Positions 45,401 through 53,297 are shown, counted from the first letter of the stretch. The stretch: 64,000 nt of DNA from Rhodospirillaceae bacterium (GCA_018667335.1 JABIVD010000049.1:114372-178371); one strand, 5' to 3'. Notes: generated by a model from the letters alone, not told the origin. Numbers and translations: made by a program.

Positions 45401-45516
45401 AGGATATCGATCGCGGCATTGAGGCCGGTTTCGACGAATATATCGCCAAGGCCGACCATTCCGCTCTGATCGACGTTCTGTCGCGCTCGGCAAACCCCGT
45501 AAAGAATGCCGCCTAG
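42451..45516 (+). CDS. cheA: Chemotaxis histidine kinase CheA with an embedded truncated-haemoglobin domain and C-terminal receiver
   Basis: 1021 residues from the ATG at 42451. Order: HPt domain (1-105) with phospho-His44 in FRVLHTIKGTSGFLDLPRLE; acidic Pro/Ala linker; truncated haemoglobin (about 168-286); second acidic linker; dimerisation helices from about 340 (VNVDVLENLMTVVSELVLTR); ATPase (HMVRNSGDHGLETPEER, IVIADDGKGIPVGKI, SGRGVGMDVVRTN); two CheW-like domains (first from QALIVQSGGDRFAIPQTAVT, second from SLLLFRSGEGAPKAFPLELV); receiver domain (RILLVEDSPFFRNLL, DVIVSDIEMPGMSGLEF). No P2 CheY-binding domain is seen; the globin occupies that place. It phosphorylates CheY and CheB under chemoreceptor control. 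A haem globin inside CheA would allow direct O2 or NO input. Kinase assignment is certain; globin assignment is strong on residue pattern. Confidence 0.95.
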   Translation: MDDLLAEFLTEATEGIELLDTELVDLEQRPDDPALIGNIFRVLHTIKGTSGFLDLPRLESVAHAGENVLGKFRDGELEVTPDAVGLILEAMDRVKDLVSSIGEMGHEPAGDDSDLIGRLDAGMRGEFGGAATAPEPEAAPEPEAAASEEHEEAVASEAGEEAPVVDDGRSTYERIGGLSTIDAICDVMYRHVMADERLSDIYAAGDVDIIHGVFQNYLCEATGGNKSDDSYTLTDAHAELREAGMKDKHFDATFAHFSVAMAELEIPGQDMAVLADAFDKARGQVLAQESVGEVPADEAEVTEVDGEIVEDAAEVAAETAVEVAPTEDAPAEKEAKITPTSIAQSLRVNVDVLENLMTVVSELVLTRNQLMQILRERNKTEFDAPLQRLNQVTSELQESVMQTRMQPIGNAWNKLPRIVRDISHELNKKIELDMSGAETELDRQVLDQIKDPLTHMVRNSGDHGLETPEERLAAGKPETGKIKLSASHEGGHIIIVIADDGKGIPVGKIKAKAIANGLTTTADAENLTDQQILQFIFKPGFSTAEKVTNVSGRGVGMDVVRTNIAKIGGTVDLHSVEGEGSRFTIKIPLTLAIVQALIVQSGGDRFAIPQTAVTELVRTSESSGYQIERVNNTAVLRLRNRLLPLVSLRELLEIDAKEDQGEESYVVVARFGSYAFGIMVDQVFDTEEIVVKPVARALRDLALFSGNTILGDGSVVMILDPNGIVMASGNDAVEQSDSELEARGDGNQAETSSLLLFRSGEGAPKAFPLELVARIEEIDLSGVETANGGPVIQYREGLMPLALIDGAAPLGSEGRRPVLVFSDLDRSLGLVVDEIVDIVDHRIEFESQGNAPGILGSTIIEGQATDLLDAGHYLKSFGGDWLSRSKSDGAAGDAAKRRILLVEDSPFFRNLLTPLLQSAGYDVCATENADQALVVLEEQPEFDVIVSDIEMPGMSGLEFATKLRSSEAWKDTPLLALSSHDTQQDIDRGIEAGFDEYIAKADHSALIDVLSRSANPVKNAA
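42952..43308 (+). other. Group I truncated-haemoglobin domain within CheA
   Basis: Residues about 168-286 align without large gaps to trHbN-type globins. STYERIGGLSTIDAICDVMY matches the A-B helices with Tyr189 at the distal B10 position; VMADERLSDIYA matches the C-CD turn, with Ile201-Tyr202 where the CD1 Phe pair lies; ATGG marks the EF glycines; YTLTDAHAEL places His237 at proximal F8; MKDKHFDATFAHFSVAMAEL is the G helix and IPGQDMAVLADAFDKARGQV the H helix. The haem ligand and distal Tyr are kept; CD1 is Tyr or Ile, not Phe, and E11 is Phe or Gln depending on the alignment. Confidence 0.88.
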
Positions 45517-45543
45517 CGCGGATTTAAAGACAGGAGAGTCCCG

Positions 45544-45999
45544 ATGTCTTCGGAAACAATTGAACTTTGTGAATATGTCACCGTCGTGATCGACGGCCAG
45601 AGCTTCGGGGTACCGGTTCTGCTGGTTCAGGATGTCCTGCGCGAGCAGCCCCTGACCCACATTCCCCTCGCCCCTGCCGAGATCGCGGGGTCATTGAACC
45701 TGCGCGGACGTGTGGTGACCGCGATCGACTTGCGCACGCGCCTCGGTGTGGAACGCCGTGTCGACGATGCCCCGTCGATGAATGTCGTCGTGGAACAGGA
45801 CGGCGAGCTCTACAGCCTGATCGTCGATGCTGTCGGCGATGTGTTGGCGCTCACGATGGAAACATATGAGCCTTCGCCGGTGACCCTCGATCCGCTTTGG
45901 CTGGATCTGACAGCCGGGCTACATCGCCTGGACGATGATTTGATGCTGATTCTCGACATTCGCCAGGTACTCGGAGAGGCGGTCGCTGAAGCGGCTTAA
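45544..45999 (+). CDS. cheW: Chemotaxis coupling protein CheW
   Basis: 151 residues. An SH3-like double barrel: YVTVVIDGQSFGVPVLLVQD, LREQPLTHIPLAPAEIAGSL, NLRGRVVTAIDLRTRLGV (the NLRGxxxPxxDLR-type signature) and YSLIVDAVGDVLALTMETYE, LHRLDDDLMLILDIRQVL. It links CheA to the chemoreceptor tips in the signalling array. It is 27 bases downstream of cheA with AGGAG upstream of the ATG, so the two are cotranscribed. Ended by a bidirectional terminator. Confidence 0.95.
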   Translation: MSSETIELCEYVTVVIDGQSFGVPVLLVQDVLREQPLTHIPLAPAEIAGSLNLRGRVVTAIDLRTRLGVERRVDDAPSMNVVVEQDGELYSLIVDAVGDVLALTMETYEPSPVTLDPLWLDLTAGLHRLDDDLMLILDIRQVLGEAVAEAA

Positions 46000-46024
46000 T
46001 CGAACCTGGTACTGATGGATACAA

Positions 46025-46061
46025 GAAAACCCCGCCCGGCGAACGCCGGGCGGGGTTTTTT
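46025..46061. terminator. Bidirectional Rho-independent terminator
   Basis: An 11-base stem (CCCCGCCCGGC / GCCGGGCGGGG) with a four-base loop is flanked by AAGAAAA and TTTTTTG. It lies between converging cheW and the second cheY. Confidence 0.94.
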
Positions 46062-46082
46062 GTTTGGCTGCGTGAATGCCGT

Positions 46083-46454
46083 TTAAAGCAGGCCGACTTC
46101 TTCCAGCTTGGTGCGCATGATCTCTTCGTCGAATGGCTTCATGATGTATTCGTCCGCACCTTCCATGAGGGCGGTCTGAACGTCTTCGAGATCATTGTTC
46201 GCCGTACAGAACAAAATGGTCGGCGTTGTCCCGCCGGGGACCGTTCGCAATTCACGCATGAAGGTGATGCCGTCGACGCGGGGCATGTTCCAGTCGAGCA
46301 GGATCGCATCCGGCATCTGCGCCTGGCAGGCCACGAGCGCTGTGTCACCGTCATCGGCTTGTTCGGTCTCGAAACCAAGCTTGTTGAGGATGTCGCATGC
46401 CACGTGACGGACGAACTTCGAGTCATCAACGACGAGGAATGATTTGGATGACAT
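46083..46454 (-). CDS. Second CheY-like response regulator
   Basis: 123 residues from the ATG at 46454, with CAAGGAGATC directly upstream. SFLVVDDSKFVRHVACDILN, phospho-acceptor Asp54 in MPDAILLDWNMPRVDGITFM, PTILFCTANNDLEDVQTALM with Thr switch, and GADEYIMKPFDEE with the conserved Lys. It shares the cheY/cheV-style DWNMP motif but lacks an output domain and is transcribed with cheR and cheB. It could act as a phosphate sink, an adaptation regulator, or a second motor CheY. Sequence cannot decide. Confidence 0.93.
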   Translation of the reverse strand: MSSKSFLVVDDSKFVRHVACDILNKLGFETEQADDGDTALVACQAQMPDAILLDWNMPRVDGITFMRELRTVPGGTTPTILFCTANNDLEDVQTALMEGADEYIMKPFDEEIMRTKLEEVGLL

Positions 46455-46487
46455 ATTGATCTCCTTGGGAATCATATGGCGCGGGCC

Positions 46488-47318
46488 CTAGGCGGCCGCT
46501 TCCTTGGGGTGTTGAATTTGGTAGAGGCCCTGTCGGTCTGGATGGCGTTCGTAGGCGTTCGTTAGTCCGATCATGGTTTCGGCGGCGCCGAGCACGAGGA
46601 ACGCATCCTTCTCGCTGGCGCTGACGATGGATTCGAGGACCGTCTGCTTCGTGGACTGATCGAAGTAGATCAGGACGTTGCGGCAAAAAACGATATCGAA
46701 CACGCCCAGGGAACGGGGGTTGTCGAGGAGGTTGAAAAACCGGAAGTCGATCTTCGACTTGATGTCCGGCTTGATGCCCCAATTGTCTCCGTGCTTCTCG
46801 AAATTCTGAATCAGCATCTTTGCCGGCAGACCACGCTGAACTTCGAACTGTGAAAACACGCCTTCCTTTGCGCGGTCGAGAATGGCGTGTGAAATGTCGG
46901 TCGCCACAATCTCGATTTTCCAGCCATCAAATGCGGCGCCCATGTCCTTCAGGATCATCGCCAGTGAATAGGGCTCCTGGCCGCTCGAGCAGGCGGCACA
47001 CCAAATTCTCAATCGCCGCCGGCTGGCACGTGTTTCGAGAATATGGGGCAGCATGACTTCGCGAAACGCGTCGAACGGCTTTTTGTCGCGAAAGAAGAAG
47101 GATTCGTTTGTGGTGAGTGCATCGGTCACTTCGCGCAACAGTTTCTCGTCGCGCGAGGTGCGGATGGCGCGCAGAAGCTCGGGTACGTCTGCATGTTCAT
47201 ACTGTCGCGCGATCGGTGCCAGCCGGTTGTCCACCAAATAGGCTTTCTCGGGGCTGAGGACGATCCCGGATCGGTCCTTGATCAGATCACAGAAATATTC
47301 GAAGTCACCGACGCTCAT
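46488..47318 (-). CDS. cheR: Chemoreceptor methyltransferase CheR
   Basis: 276 residues from the ATG at 47318. N-terminal helical domain: SVGDFEYFCDLIKDRSGIVL, EKLLREVTDALTTNESFFFR. SAM-binding domain: LRIWCAACSSGQEPYSLAMI (motif I), IEIVATDISHAILDRAKEGV, FDIVFCRNVLIYFDQSTKQT, FLVLGAAETMIGLTNAYERH. It methylates receptor glutamates using S-adenosylmethionine to reset sensitivity. Its ATG overlaps the cheB stop by four bases, coupling methylase and esterase synthesis. The second cheY follows after 33 bases. Confidence 0.96.
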   Translation of the reverse strand: MSVGDFEYFCDLIKDRSGIVLSPEKAYLVDNRLAPIARQYEHADVPELLRAIRTSRDEKLLREVTDALTTNESFFFRDKKPFDAFREVMLPHILETRASRRRLRIWCAACSSGQEPYSLAMILKDMGAAFDGWKIEIVATDISHAILDRAKEGVFSQFEVQRGLPAKMLIQNFEKHGDNWGIKPDIKSKIDFRFFNLLDNPRSLGVFDIVFCRNVLIYFDQSTKQTVLESIVSASEKDAFLVLGAAETMIGLTNAYERHPDRQGLYQIQHPKEAAA

Positions 47319-48442
47319 GATGCTGCTCCCCCGACAATACGCATGACAGCGGGCGCGAGGGCATCGATATCCAGAATTTGCCGGCATATCCCGGCCTGAG
47401 CCACGGCCCCCGGCATGCCCCAGACGACACTGGAGGCCTCGTCCTGGGCCAGGACGGTGCCGCCGGCCTCGACCGCCTTCTGGCAGCTGTTTTTGCCGTC
47501 CGATCCCATGCCGGTCAGGATCACGGTCAAAAGGGAGCCGCCATAGATGTCGATCAGGCTCTCCAACATGGGATCCACGGACGGGCGACAGAAATTCACC
47601 TTGGGTGCTTGCGAGAGGCGAATGACGGCGTTCCCGCGAGTCCCCTCGATCAGCATGTGATTGTTACCCGGCGCCAGATAGGCCGTGTTGGCTTCAACCC
47701 GCTGACCGTTGCTGGCCTCCATGACATTGCGGCCCGTGTCGCGCGTCAGATGTTTGGCGAGCAGCGCAGTGAAGGTGGCCGGCATGTGCTGGGTGATGAA
47801 AATGGGAAGCGTCATGGAGGCGTCGATCTTGGACAGGAAACGCGTCAGCGCCTGGGGCCCGCCGGTCGAACTGCCGACGACGAGTACTTCCGGCTTCTTC
47901 ACGGGCCCGGCCTTCAGCACGATCGGTGCGGGCGGCGCGGCGGTTGGCGTCGGCCTGGGGGCGACAACGGCGCCTGCGGGCCGCACCCGCGCTGTGCCGC
48001 CGCCGAGAGCGTGAATCATCTCGATGAGCTCACGCTTGAAGTCATCTGCAGTGCTGAGCCCGGCGCCGGAAGACGGTTTGGCCACGCACTCGGTCGCGCC
48101 GGCGGCGATTGCGCGCAGGCTGGCATCGGCATTTCGTTCCGTCAGGGTCGACGCCATCACGATCTTGACGTCCGGTTTGACTTCCAGAAGCAGGGGGATG
48201 GCCGTCAGGCCATCCATCACCGGCATCTCGATATCCAGGACAATGACATCGACATCGTCGGTCCGTTTGAGCGTTGCGACGGCGGCTTCGCCATTGCCGG
48301 CGGTCGCGACAATCTCGATCCCCGGATCGGGGTCGACGAAACGCCGTATCAGGCCCCGAACCACCGCGGAATCATCGACCAGCATTACCCGGACGGGCGC
48401 GCTGCTGGAGACTGTCGTTTCGACTTCTGCTGTTTGTGTCAT
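47315..48442 (-). CDS. cheB: Chemoreceptor glutamate methylesterase CheB
   Basis: 375 residues. N-terminal receiver: VRVMLVDDSAVVRGLIRRFV, phospho-acceptor Asp70 in DVDVIVLDIEMPVMDGLTAI, IVMASTLTERNADASLRAIA. A Pro-rich linker (APRPTPTAAPPAPIVLKAGP) leads to the esterase domain with the catalytic Ser in EVLVVGSSTGGPQALTRFL, His in FITQHMPATFTALLAKHL and Asp in VILTGMGSDGKNSCQKAVE. It removes methyl groups from receptors when phosphorylated by CheA. First gene of cheB-cheR-cheY2, with a 359-base gap to the chemoreceptor gene on the other strand. Confidence 0.97.
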   Translation of the reverse strand: MTQTAEVETTVSSSAPVRVMLVDDSAVVRGLIRRFVDPDPGIEIVATAGNGEAAVATLKRTDDVDVIVLDIEMPVMDGLTAIPLLLEVKPDVKIVMASTLTERNADASLRAIAAGATECVAKPSSGAGLSTADDFKRELIEMIHALGGGTARVRPAGAVVAPRPTPTAAPPAPIVLKAGPVKKPEVLVVGSSTGGPQALTRFLSKIDASMTLPIFITQHMPATFTALLAKHLTRDTGRNVMEASNGQRVEANTAYLAPGNNHMLIEGTRGNAVIRLSQAPKVNFCRPSVDPMLESLIDIYGGSLLTVILTGMGSDGKNSCQKAVEAGGTVLAQDEASSVVWGMPGAVAQAGICRQILDIDALAPAVMRIVGGAAS

Positions 48443-48801
48443 GCGCCGGACCGAACTCGTTGTGATGTTTTTGGCGCGCTCGTGCGATGAGGGCGCCGTC
48501 GGTCCACAAAACTACAATGCGACCTGTAAACGAGGGATTAAGTCCGCGGACAATTTGGGTTTTGGTGAATTCCGATGCGGCAACGTTGGTCGTGCACAAA
48601 AGTAACAAACCTCATGGCCGACGGTTTTGCGGATTTCATCTGCCTTCGACCGGCAACAAACAAAGAATGCCGGATTTAACAATAAATTGATCTTTTCGAG
48701 GGATTATTCCTCTGCAAACCGCATGAACGCACCGGAAGACCGGAGCCATTGGCGGATATGCGTGCTGCAGAGCCGCCTAACAAGAGAAGGTTAAATTGGT
48801 C
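48443..48801. promoter_or_regulatory. Divergent promoter region between cheB and the first chemoreceptor gene
   Basis: 359 bases without a credible gene. The middle part (48660-48720) is AT-rich with TTAACAATAAATTGATC. It should contain promoters for the cheB operon and for the receptor gene; no box is assigned. Confidence 0.5.
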
Positions 48802-50937
48802 ATGTCGAAATTACTCCATAGCGTCCGCAACAAGATCGTCTTGTTGCTTCTGGTTTTTGGGGCGCTGCCCGCACTCGTGATGTTTGCGATCACATTCAGC
48901 CAGACCCATGCCGTTGAACTGGCACTCGAAGCAGAATATCTGTCCACGGCCCAGGGGGTGACTGACGTCATCGATCGCAACCTGTTCGAACGCTATGGCG
49001 ACGTCCAGGCCTTCGGTCTCAACACCGCGGCTCAGGACTCGCTGAACTGGCGCAGGCCGAGCGCGGACAATCCGCTGATTGGCGCCATGAATGGGTACAT
49101 GACCGGCTACGGACTTTACGACCTTATGTTGCTGGTCGACCTCCGGGGCGATGTTCTCGCCGTCAACTCTGTCGGCCCAACGGGCGACCCGATTGATACG
49201 GACGGATATTATCGACGCTCGTTCGCGGATACGTCATGGTTCAAAAATGCGATCGCCGGGAACTATCTCGAGGGCAGCAATGGCCTCACCGGCACGGTCG
49301 TCGAACAGCCCCATCGCGAAGCCGACATCGCCAACCTGTATGGCACCGACGGCTTTGTGCTGACCTTTGCCGCACCCGTCAAGAATGCGCGCGGCGATAC
49401 GGTCGCGATCTGGGTGAACTTCGCCAACTTTGGCCTGGTCGAGGAAATCGTTTCCTCCTTCTATGAAGTCTTGAAGGGAAACGGAAAGGCAAGCGCCGAA
49501 CTGACGATTCTCGATCCTGAGGGCAGAATCCTCGTCGACTACGATCCGACCACCAAGGGTTATGAAGGTCTCGCCGGTTACAAGCGCGACCCGAAGGTTA
49601 TCGGCGAATTGAACCTGGCCGAGCTTGGCGTTCCTGCCGCGGTCGAGGCGGTCAAGGGCAACTCCGGTTCCATGGTTGCGCACCACGCGCGCAAGGGAAT
49701 CGACCAGGCGACGGGTTTCGCGCACTCCGATGGTGCATACGACTATCCCGGTCTGGGATGGTCGGCGCTGGTGCGCGTGCCAACAGTAGAGGCCTTCACT
49801 CTGTGGTCGAACCTGATGCTCATCCTGGAGTTGAGCATCGCTGCGGCCGTCGTTTTGATTGTCGCAGTCGGTTGGTTCATCGGTCGCAAGGCTGCCGCGC
49901 CGATCGTCGGCATGACTGCTGCAATGCAGGCTCTCGCCAACGGCGACCTTGAGGTCGATATTCCGGGCCGCGAGAGCAAGGACGAGATCGGCTCAATGGC
50001 GGCGACAGTCGAGGTGTTCAAGCAGAACGCCATCGAGCGTGTGTCGCTTGAGGCCGACCAGAAAGCCAAGCAAGAGGCCGAGTCGAAGCGTGCGAGCGTG
50101 ATCGAGGAGATGATTGGCGAGTTCGATGATACAGCCAAGCGTTCGCTGACCAGCGTCAATGCATCGGCCGAGCAGATGAAGTCATCGGCGACGTTGATGA
50201 CATCGACGGCAGACGAGGCAACCCAGCGTTCCTCGTCGGTGGCTGCGGCAGCTGAGGAGGCGACAGCCAACGTCCAGACGGTCGCCACGGCGACGGAAGA
50301 ACTCTCGGCCTCGGTCGAGGAAATCTCCCGTCAGGTTGCTCAGAGCGCCCAGATGGCGCGTTCTGCGGTCGATACGGCCAACGCCACCAACGAGAAGGTC
50401 GAAGGTCTGGCCGAAGCTTCCCAGAAGATCGGTGAGGTTGTCAGTCTGATCAATGACATCGCGGCCCAGACCAACCTTCTGGCGTTGAATGCGACCATCG
50501 AGGCTTCGCGCGCCGGTGAGGCGGGCAAGGGCTTTGCGGTCGTGGCATCCGAGGTGAAGTCACTGGCCACCCAGACGGCCAAGGCGACCGAGGAAATCGG
50601 TGCCCAGATTGCGGCCATTCAGGGCGAGACCCAGGAGGCCGTTGGCGCGATCCAGGAGATCGGCAAATCGATCACCGAGATCTCGGACACGGCGACGGCG
50701 ATTGCCTCGGCTGTCGAGGAGCAGGGTGCGGCGACGCGCGAGATTGCTGAAAACGTACAGCAGGCTGCCACCGGCACTCAGGATGTTTCGTCGAACATCG
50801 TCGAAGTCTCCCGTGGAGCCCAGGAAACGGGTTCATCGGCACAGGAAGTACTCGGTGCCGCCGAAGAGCTCGGGAACCAGTCGGATGAGCTGCAGGCTGC
50901 AGTCTCTACCTTCCTCGATCGGGTGAAGGCCGCCTAG
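48802..50937 (+). CDS. Methyl-accepting chemotaxis protein with a large periplasmic dCache-like sensor
   Basis: 711 residues from the ATG at 48802, with AAGAGAAGG upstream; a TTG two codons earlier is unlikely. A first membrane helix (about 12-32, IVLLLLVFGALPALVMFAIT) is followed by a periplasmic domain of about 300 residues with the dCache layout (GYGLYDLMLLVDLRGDVLAV, SWFKNAIAGNYLEGSNGLTG, ELTILDPEGRILVDYDP). The second helix is LILELSIAAAVVLIVAVGWF. HAMP: MTAAMQALANGDLEVDIPGR. Signalling domain with hairpin tip [20 protein letters not shown]. The ligand is unknown; dCache domains often bind amino acids or other small molecules. The last 280 residues are nearly the same as in the next receptor. 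Confidence 0.94.
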   Translation: MSKLLHSVRNKIVLLLLVFGALPALVMFAITFSQTHAVELALEAEYLSTAQGVTDVIDRNLFERYGDVQAFGLNTAAQDSLNWRRPSADNPLIGAMNGYMTGYGLYDLMLLVDLRGDVLAVNSVGPTGDPIDTDGYYRRSFADTSWFKNAIAGNYLEGSNGLTGTVVEQPHREADIANLYGTDGFVLTFAAPVKNARGDTVAIWVNFANFGLVEEIVSSFYEVLKGNGKASAELTILDPEGRILVDYDPTTKGYEGLAGYKRDPKVIGELNLAELGVPAAVEAVKGNSGSMVAHHARKGIDQATGFAHSDGAYDYPGLGWSALVRVPTVEAFTLWSNLMLILELSIAAAVVLIVAVGWFIGRKAAAPIVGMTAAMQALANGDLEVDIPGRESKDEIGSMAATVEVFKQNAIERVSLEADQKAKQEAESKRASVIEEMIGEFDDTAKRSLTSVNASAEQMKSSATLMTSTADEATQRSSSVAAAAEEATANVQTVATATEELSASVEEISRQVAQSAQMARSAVDTANATNEKVEGLAEASQKIGEVVSLINDIAAQTNLLALNATIEASRAGEAGKGFAVVASEVKSLATQTAKATEEIGAQIAAIQGETQEAVGAIQEIGKSITEISDTATAIASAVEEQGAATREIAENVQQAATGTQDVSSNIVEVSRGAQETGSSAQEVLGAAEELGNQSDELQAAVSTFLDRVKAA

Positions 50938-50957
50938 GTCTCTCAACATGAAAACGG

Positions 50958-50985
50958 AAAGCCCCGCTTCGGCGGGGCTTTTTTT
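50958..50985 (+). terminator. Rho-independent terminator after the first chemoreceptor gene
   Basis: AAGCCCCGCTTCGGCGGGGC is followed by a run of seven T, 20 bases after the stop. The same hairpin follows the second receptor gene. Confidence 0.95.
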
Positions 50986-51153
50986 GTCGGTTGGTAGCTA
51001 TCGGGAGTGAACGATCCCGCGATTCGATCACGGTATTTCTGCGTGTTAATCGGACAGAAAGATTTTTGCTCTATTTCTACACATTACCGTGACTTGCGTT
51101 GGTTATTGATTTGATCGCCGGTCAACAGCACCCTCAAAGCCGGGATACGAACA

Positions 51154-52902
51154 ATGAACAGATTTGGAAACAGCATCGCGTGGCGATTGATCTTGCCGAT
51201 CCCCGTGGTCCTCGTCGTCATGATCGCCGTCGCATGGTATTTCCTGCCGCGGGCAATCGCGGACAACGTTCGTGAAAGCGCCGTTCAGTCGGCTGTGCAG
51301 ACCGTCAATCAGTTCAAGACGCTGCGCGGCTACTATACGAAGAACATCATCAAGAAGGTCTTGGCCGACGGTTCGCTGAAGCCAAGCATTGATCATGCGG
51401 GCAAGCCGGGGACCGTGCCGCTGCCGGCGACCCTGATCCATGATCTGGGCGCGCTTTTCAAGGATCAGGCCACGCGCTTGAACCTGTATAGCGGCTTCCC
51501 GTTTCCCAACCGCGCCAGCCGCGTCCTTGATCCGTTTCAGCAAGAAGCCTGGGACACACTGTCGCTGAATCCCGATGAAATCTTCGTTCGCGAAGAGGTC
51601 GTTGATGGTCAGAAGATGGTTCGCGTGGCCGTCGCGGACAAGCTCGTCGCGGAGGGCTGTGTCGCGTGTCACAACGGCCGTGCCGACACTCCGAAGAACG
51701 ATTGGAAGCTTGATGACGTCCGCGGGGTACTCGAAGTCTCCACGGTCATCGAGCCTCAGCTCATCGCCGGCGCAACGCTGAGCCGAAACACCATGTTCGG
51801 TGCGTTTGGAGCCGGCCTGCTGTTGCTCATTGCAGTGGTGCTTGGTGCTCTCAGTATCGTCAAGCCACTCAAAGCCATGACGAATGTGATGAAGCGCCTG
51901 GCATCCGGTGATAACGACGTCGAAATCCCTGCGCGTAACAGCAAGGACGAGATTGGTTCGATGGCGGAAGCGGTCGAGGTGTTTAAACACAACGCCATTG
52001 AACGCGCCGAAATGGAGGTCGAACAGGCCGAAAGACGCGAGACCGACGATCTGAGGACCAAACAGATCGAAGATCTGATCGGTGAATTCGATGGCACCGC
52101 CAAGCAGGCACTGGGGTCGGTTTCGGCCTCTGCGGATCAGATGAAGTCATCGGCGTCTTCGATGACCGTGATGGCGGACGAGGCGAGCCAGCGTTCGTCG
52201 AGTGTCGCGGCAGCGTCCGAACAGGCGACCACGAACGTCCAGACAGTCGCGACGGCCGCCGAAGAAATGTCTGCCTCGGTCGAGGAGATATCGCGTCAGG
52301 TGGCACAAAGCGCGGAGATGGCGACAAACGCCGTCACGCGCGCCAACGCCACCAATGAAAAGGTCGAGGGCCTGGCGGCCGCCGCGCAGAAGATTGGCGA
52401 GGTCGTCAGTCTGATCAATGACATCGCGGCCCAGACCAACCTGTTGGCGCTGAATGCGACCATCGAGGCCTCGCGTGCCGGTGAGGCCGGCAAGGGCTTC
52501 GCGGTTGTGGCGTCGGAGGTGAAGTCTCTGGCAACGCAGACGGCCAAGGCGACCGAAGAGATCGGTGCGCAGATTGCCGCGATCCAGGGCGAGACCGAGG
52601 AAGCGGTTTCGGCGATCCGCGAGATCGGAACGTCGATCACCGAGATCTCGGAGACTGCCACTGCGATCGCATCTGCGGTCGAGGAGCAGGGTGCTGCGAC
52701 GCGAGAAATCGCCGAGAATGTGCAGCAGGCGGCTTCCGGTACGCAGGATGTTTCGTCGAATATCGCCGAAGTGTCGCGCGGTGCCCAGGAGGCGGGATCG
52801 GCATCCCAGGAAGTCCTGACCGCCGCCGAGGAGCTCGGGGTCCAGTCGGACGAGCTGCAGGCGACCGTGTCGTCCTTCCTCGATCGGGTGAAGGCCGCCT
52901 AG
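51154..52902 (+). CDS. Methyl-accepting chemotaxis protein with a periplasmic haem c (CxxCH, Tll0287/DUF3365-like) sensor
   Basis: 582 residues. Membrane helix 1 is about 10-30 ([20 protein letters not shown]). A periplasmic domain of about 180 residues follows, with [60 protein letters not shown] and a haem-attachment motif CVACH at residues 169-173 (51658-51672). This is the DUF3365/Tll0287 pattern, a PAS-like fold that binds haem c. Helix 2 is about 214-236. [24 protein letters not shown]. Signalling tip: [20 protein letters not shown]. The CxxCH faces the periplasm, where cytochrome c maturation works. A redox or gas-sensing receptor is inferred. Confidence 0.93.
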   Translation: MNRFGNSIAWRLILPIPVVLVVMIAVAWYFLPRAIADNVRESAVQSAVQTVNQFKTLRGYYTKNIIKKVLADGSLKPSIDHAGKPGTVPLPATLIHDLGALFKDQATRLNLYSGFPFPNRASRVLDPFQQEAWDTLSLNPDEIFVREEVVDGQKMVRVAVADKLVAEGCVACHNGRADTPKNDWKLDDVRGVLEVSTVIEPQLIAGATLSRNTMFGAFGAGLLLLIAVVLGALSIVKPLKAMTNVMKRLASGDNDVEIPARNSKDEIGSMAEAVEVFKHNAIERAEMEVEQAERRETDDLRTKQIEDLIGEFDGTAKQALGSVSASADQMKSSASSMTVMADEASQRSSSVAAASEQATTNVQTVATAAEEMSASVEEISRQVAQSAEMATNAVTRANATNEKVEGLAAAAQKIGEVVSLINDIAAQTNLLALNATIEASRAGEAGKGFAVVASEVKSLATQTAKATEEIGAQIAAIQGETEEAVSAIREIGTSITEISETATAIASAVEEQGAATREIAENVQQAASGTQDVSSNIAEVSRGAQEAGSASQEVLTAAEELGVQSDELQATVSSFLDRVKAA

Positions 52903-52927
52903 TCGGCCACCTACAAACCATGAATTG

Positions 52928-52955
52928 AAAAGCCCCGCTTCGGCGGGGCTTTTTG
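52928..52955 (+). terminator. Rho-independent terminator after the second chemoreceptor gene
   Basis: AAGCCCCGCTTCGGCGGGGC followed by TTTTTG, the same hairpin as at 50958-50985, beginning 26 bases after the stop. Confidence 0.93.
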
Positions 52956-52973
52956 TATGTGGATGGCGACGGG

Positions 52974-53297
52974 TCAGACGTCGAGGGCGATGCGCCCCTT
53001 GTCGGTCAGGCGGCAGACCAGCCAGTCCGGCTTGATCGGGTTATCGAACCATGGTTCGGCGAAGCCCTGCCGGATGCAGGCGCGGACCGTGCGGTCGCTG
53101 AACTTCTGGCCGTCGCGGTCGAACAGGGGAAGCTTGCCGCCCGGCTGTTCCAGCCCACGGGCAAGCCACGCACGCTGGGGGCCGCTTAGATTGCCGCGAG
53201 AGACAGACTTCCGGTCGCCGCGCGTGCGATGTGGCTGCAACGCGACGACATTGCTCTGTGCCGCGTTCTGCGCCGCGAATTTTCTGCTGCCGGCCAT
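52974..53297 (-). CDS. Small hypothetical protein, possible winged-helix C-terminus
   Basis: 107 residues from the ATG at 53297 (MAGSRKFAAQNAAQSNVVAL); an ATG four codons earlier is equally possible. The much longer open frame back to 53771 runs antisense through cutA and a palindromic repeat and is rejected. The N-terminus is basic. The C-terminal part (FDRDGQKFSDRTVRACIRQG, PDWLVCRLTDKGRIALDV) has the helix-plus-strand end 'LTDKG' typical of winged-helix domains such as MarR wings. Whether it binds DNA is unknown. It is head to head with cutA across 99 bases and converges on the chemoreceptor terminator. Confidence 0.6.
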   Translation of the reverse strand: MAGSRKFAAQNAAQSNVVALQPHRTRGDRKSVSRGNLSGPQRAWLARGLEQPGGKLPLFDRDGQKFSDRTVRACIRQGFAEPWFDNPIKPDWLVCRLTDKGRIALDV

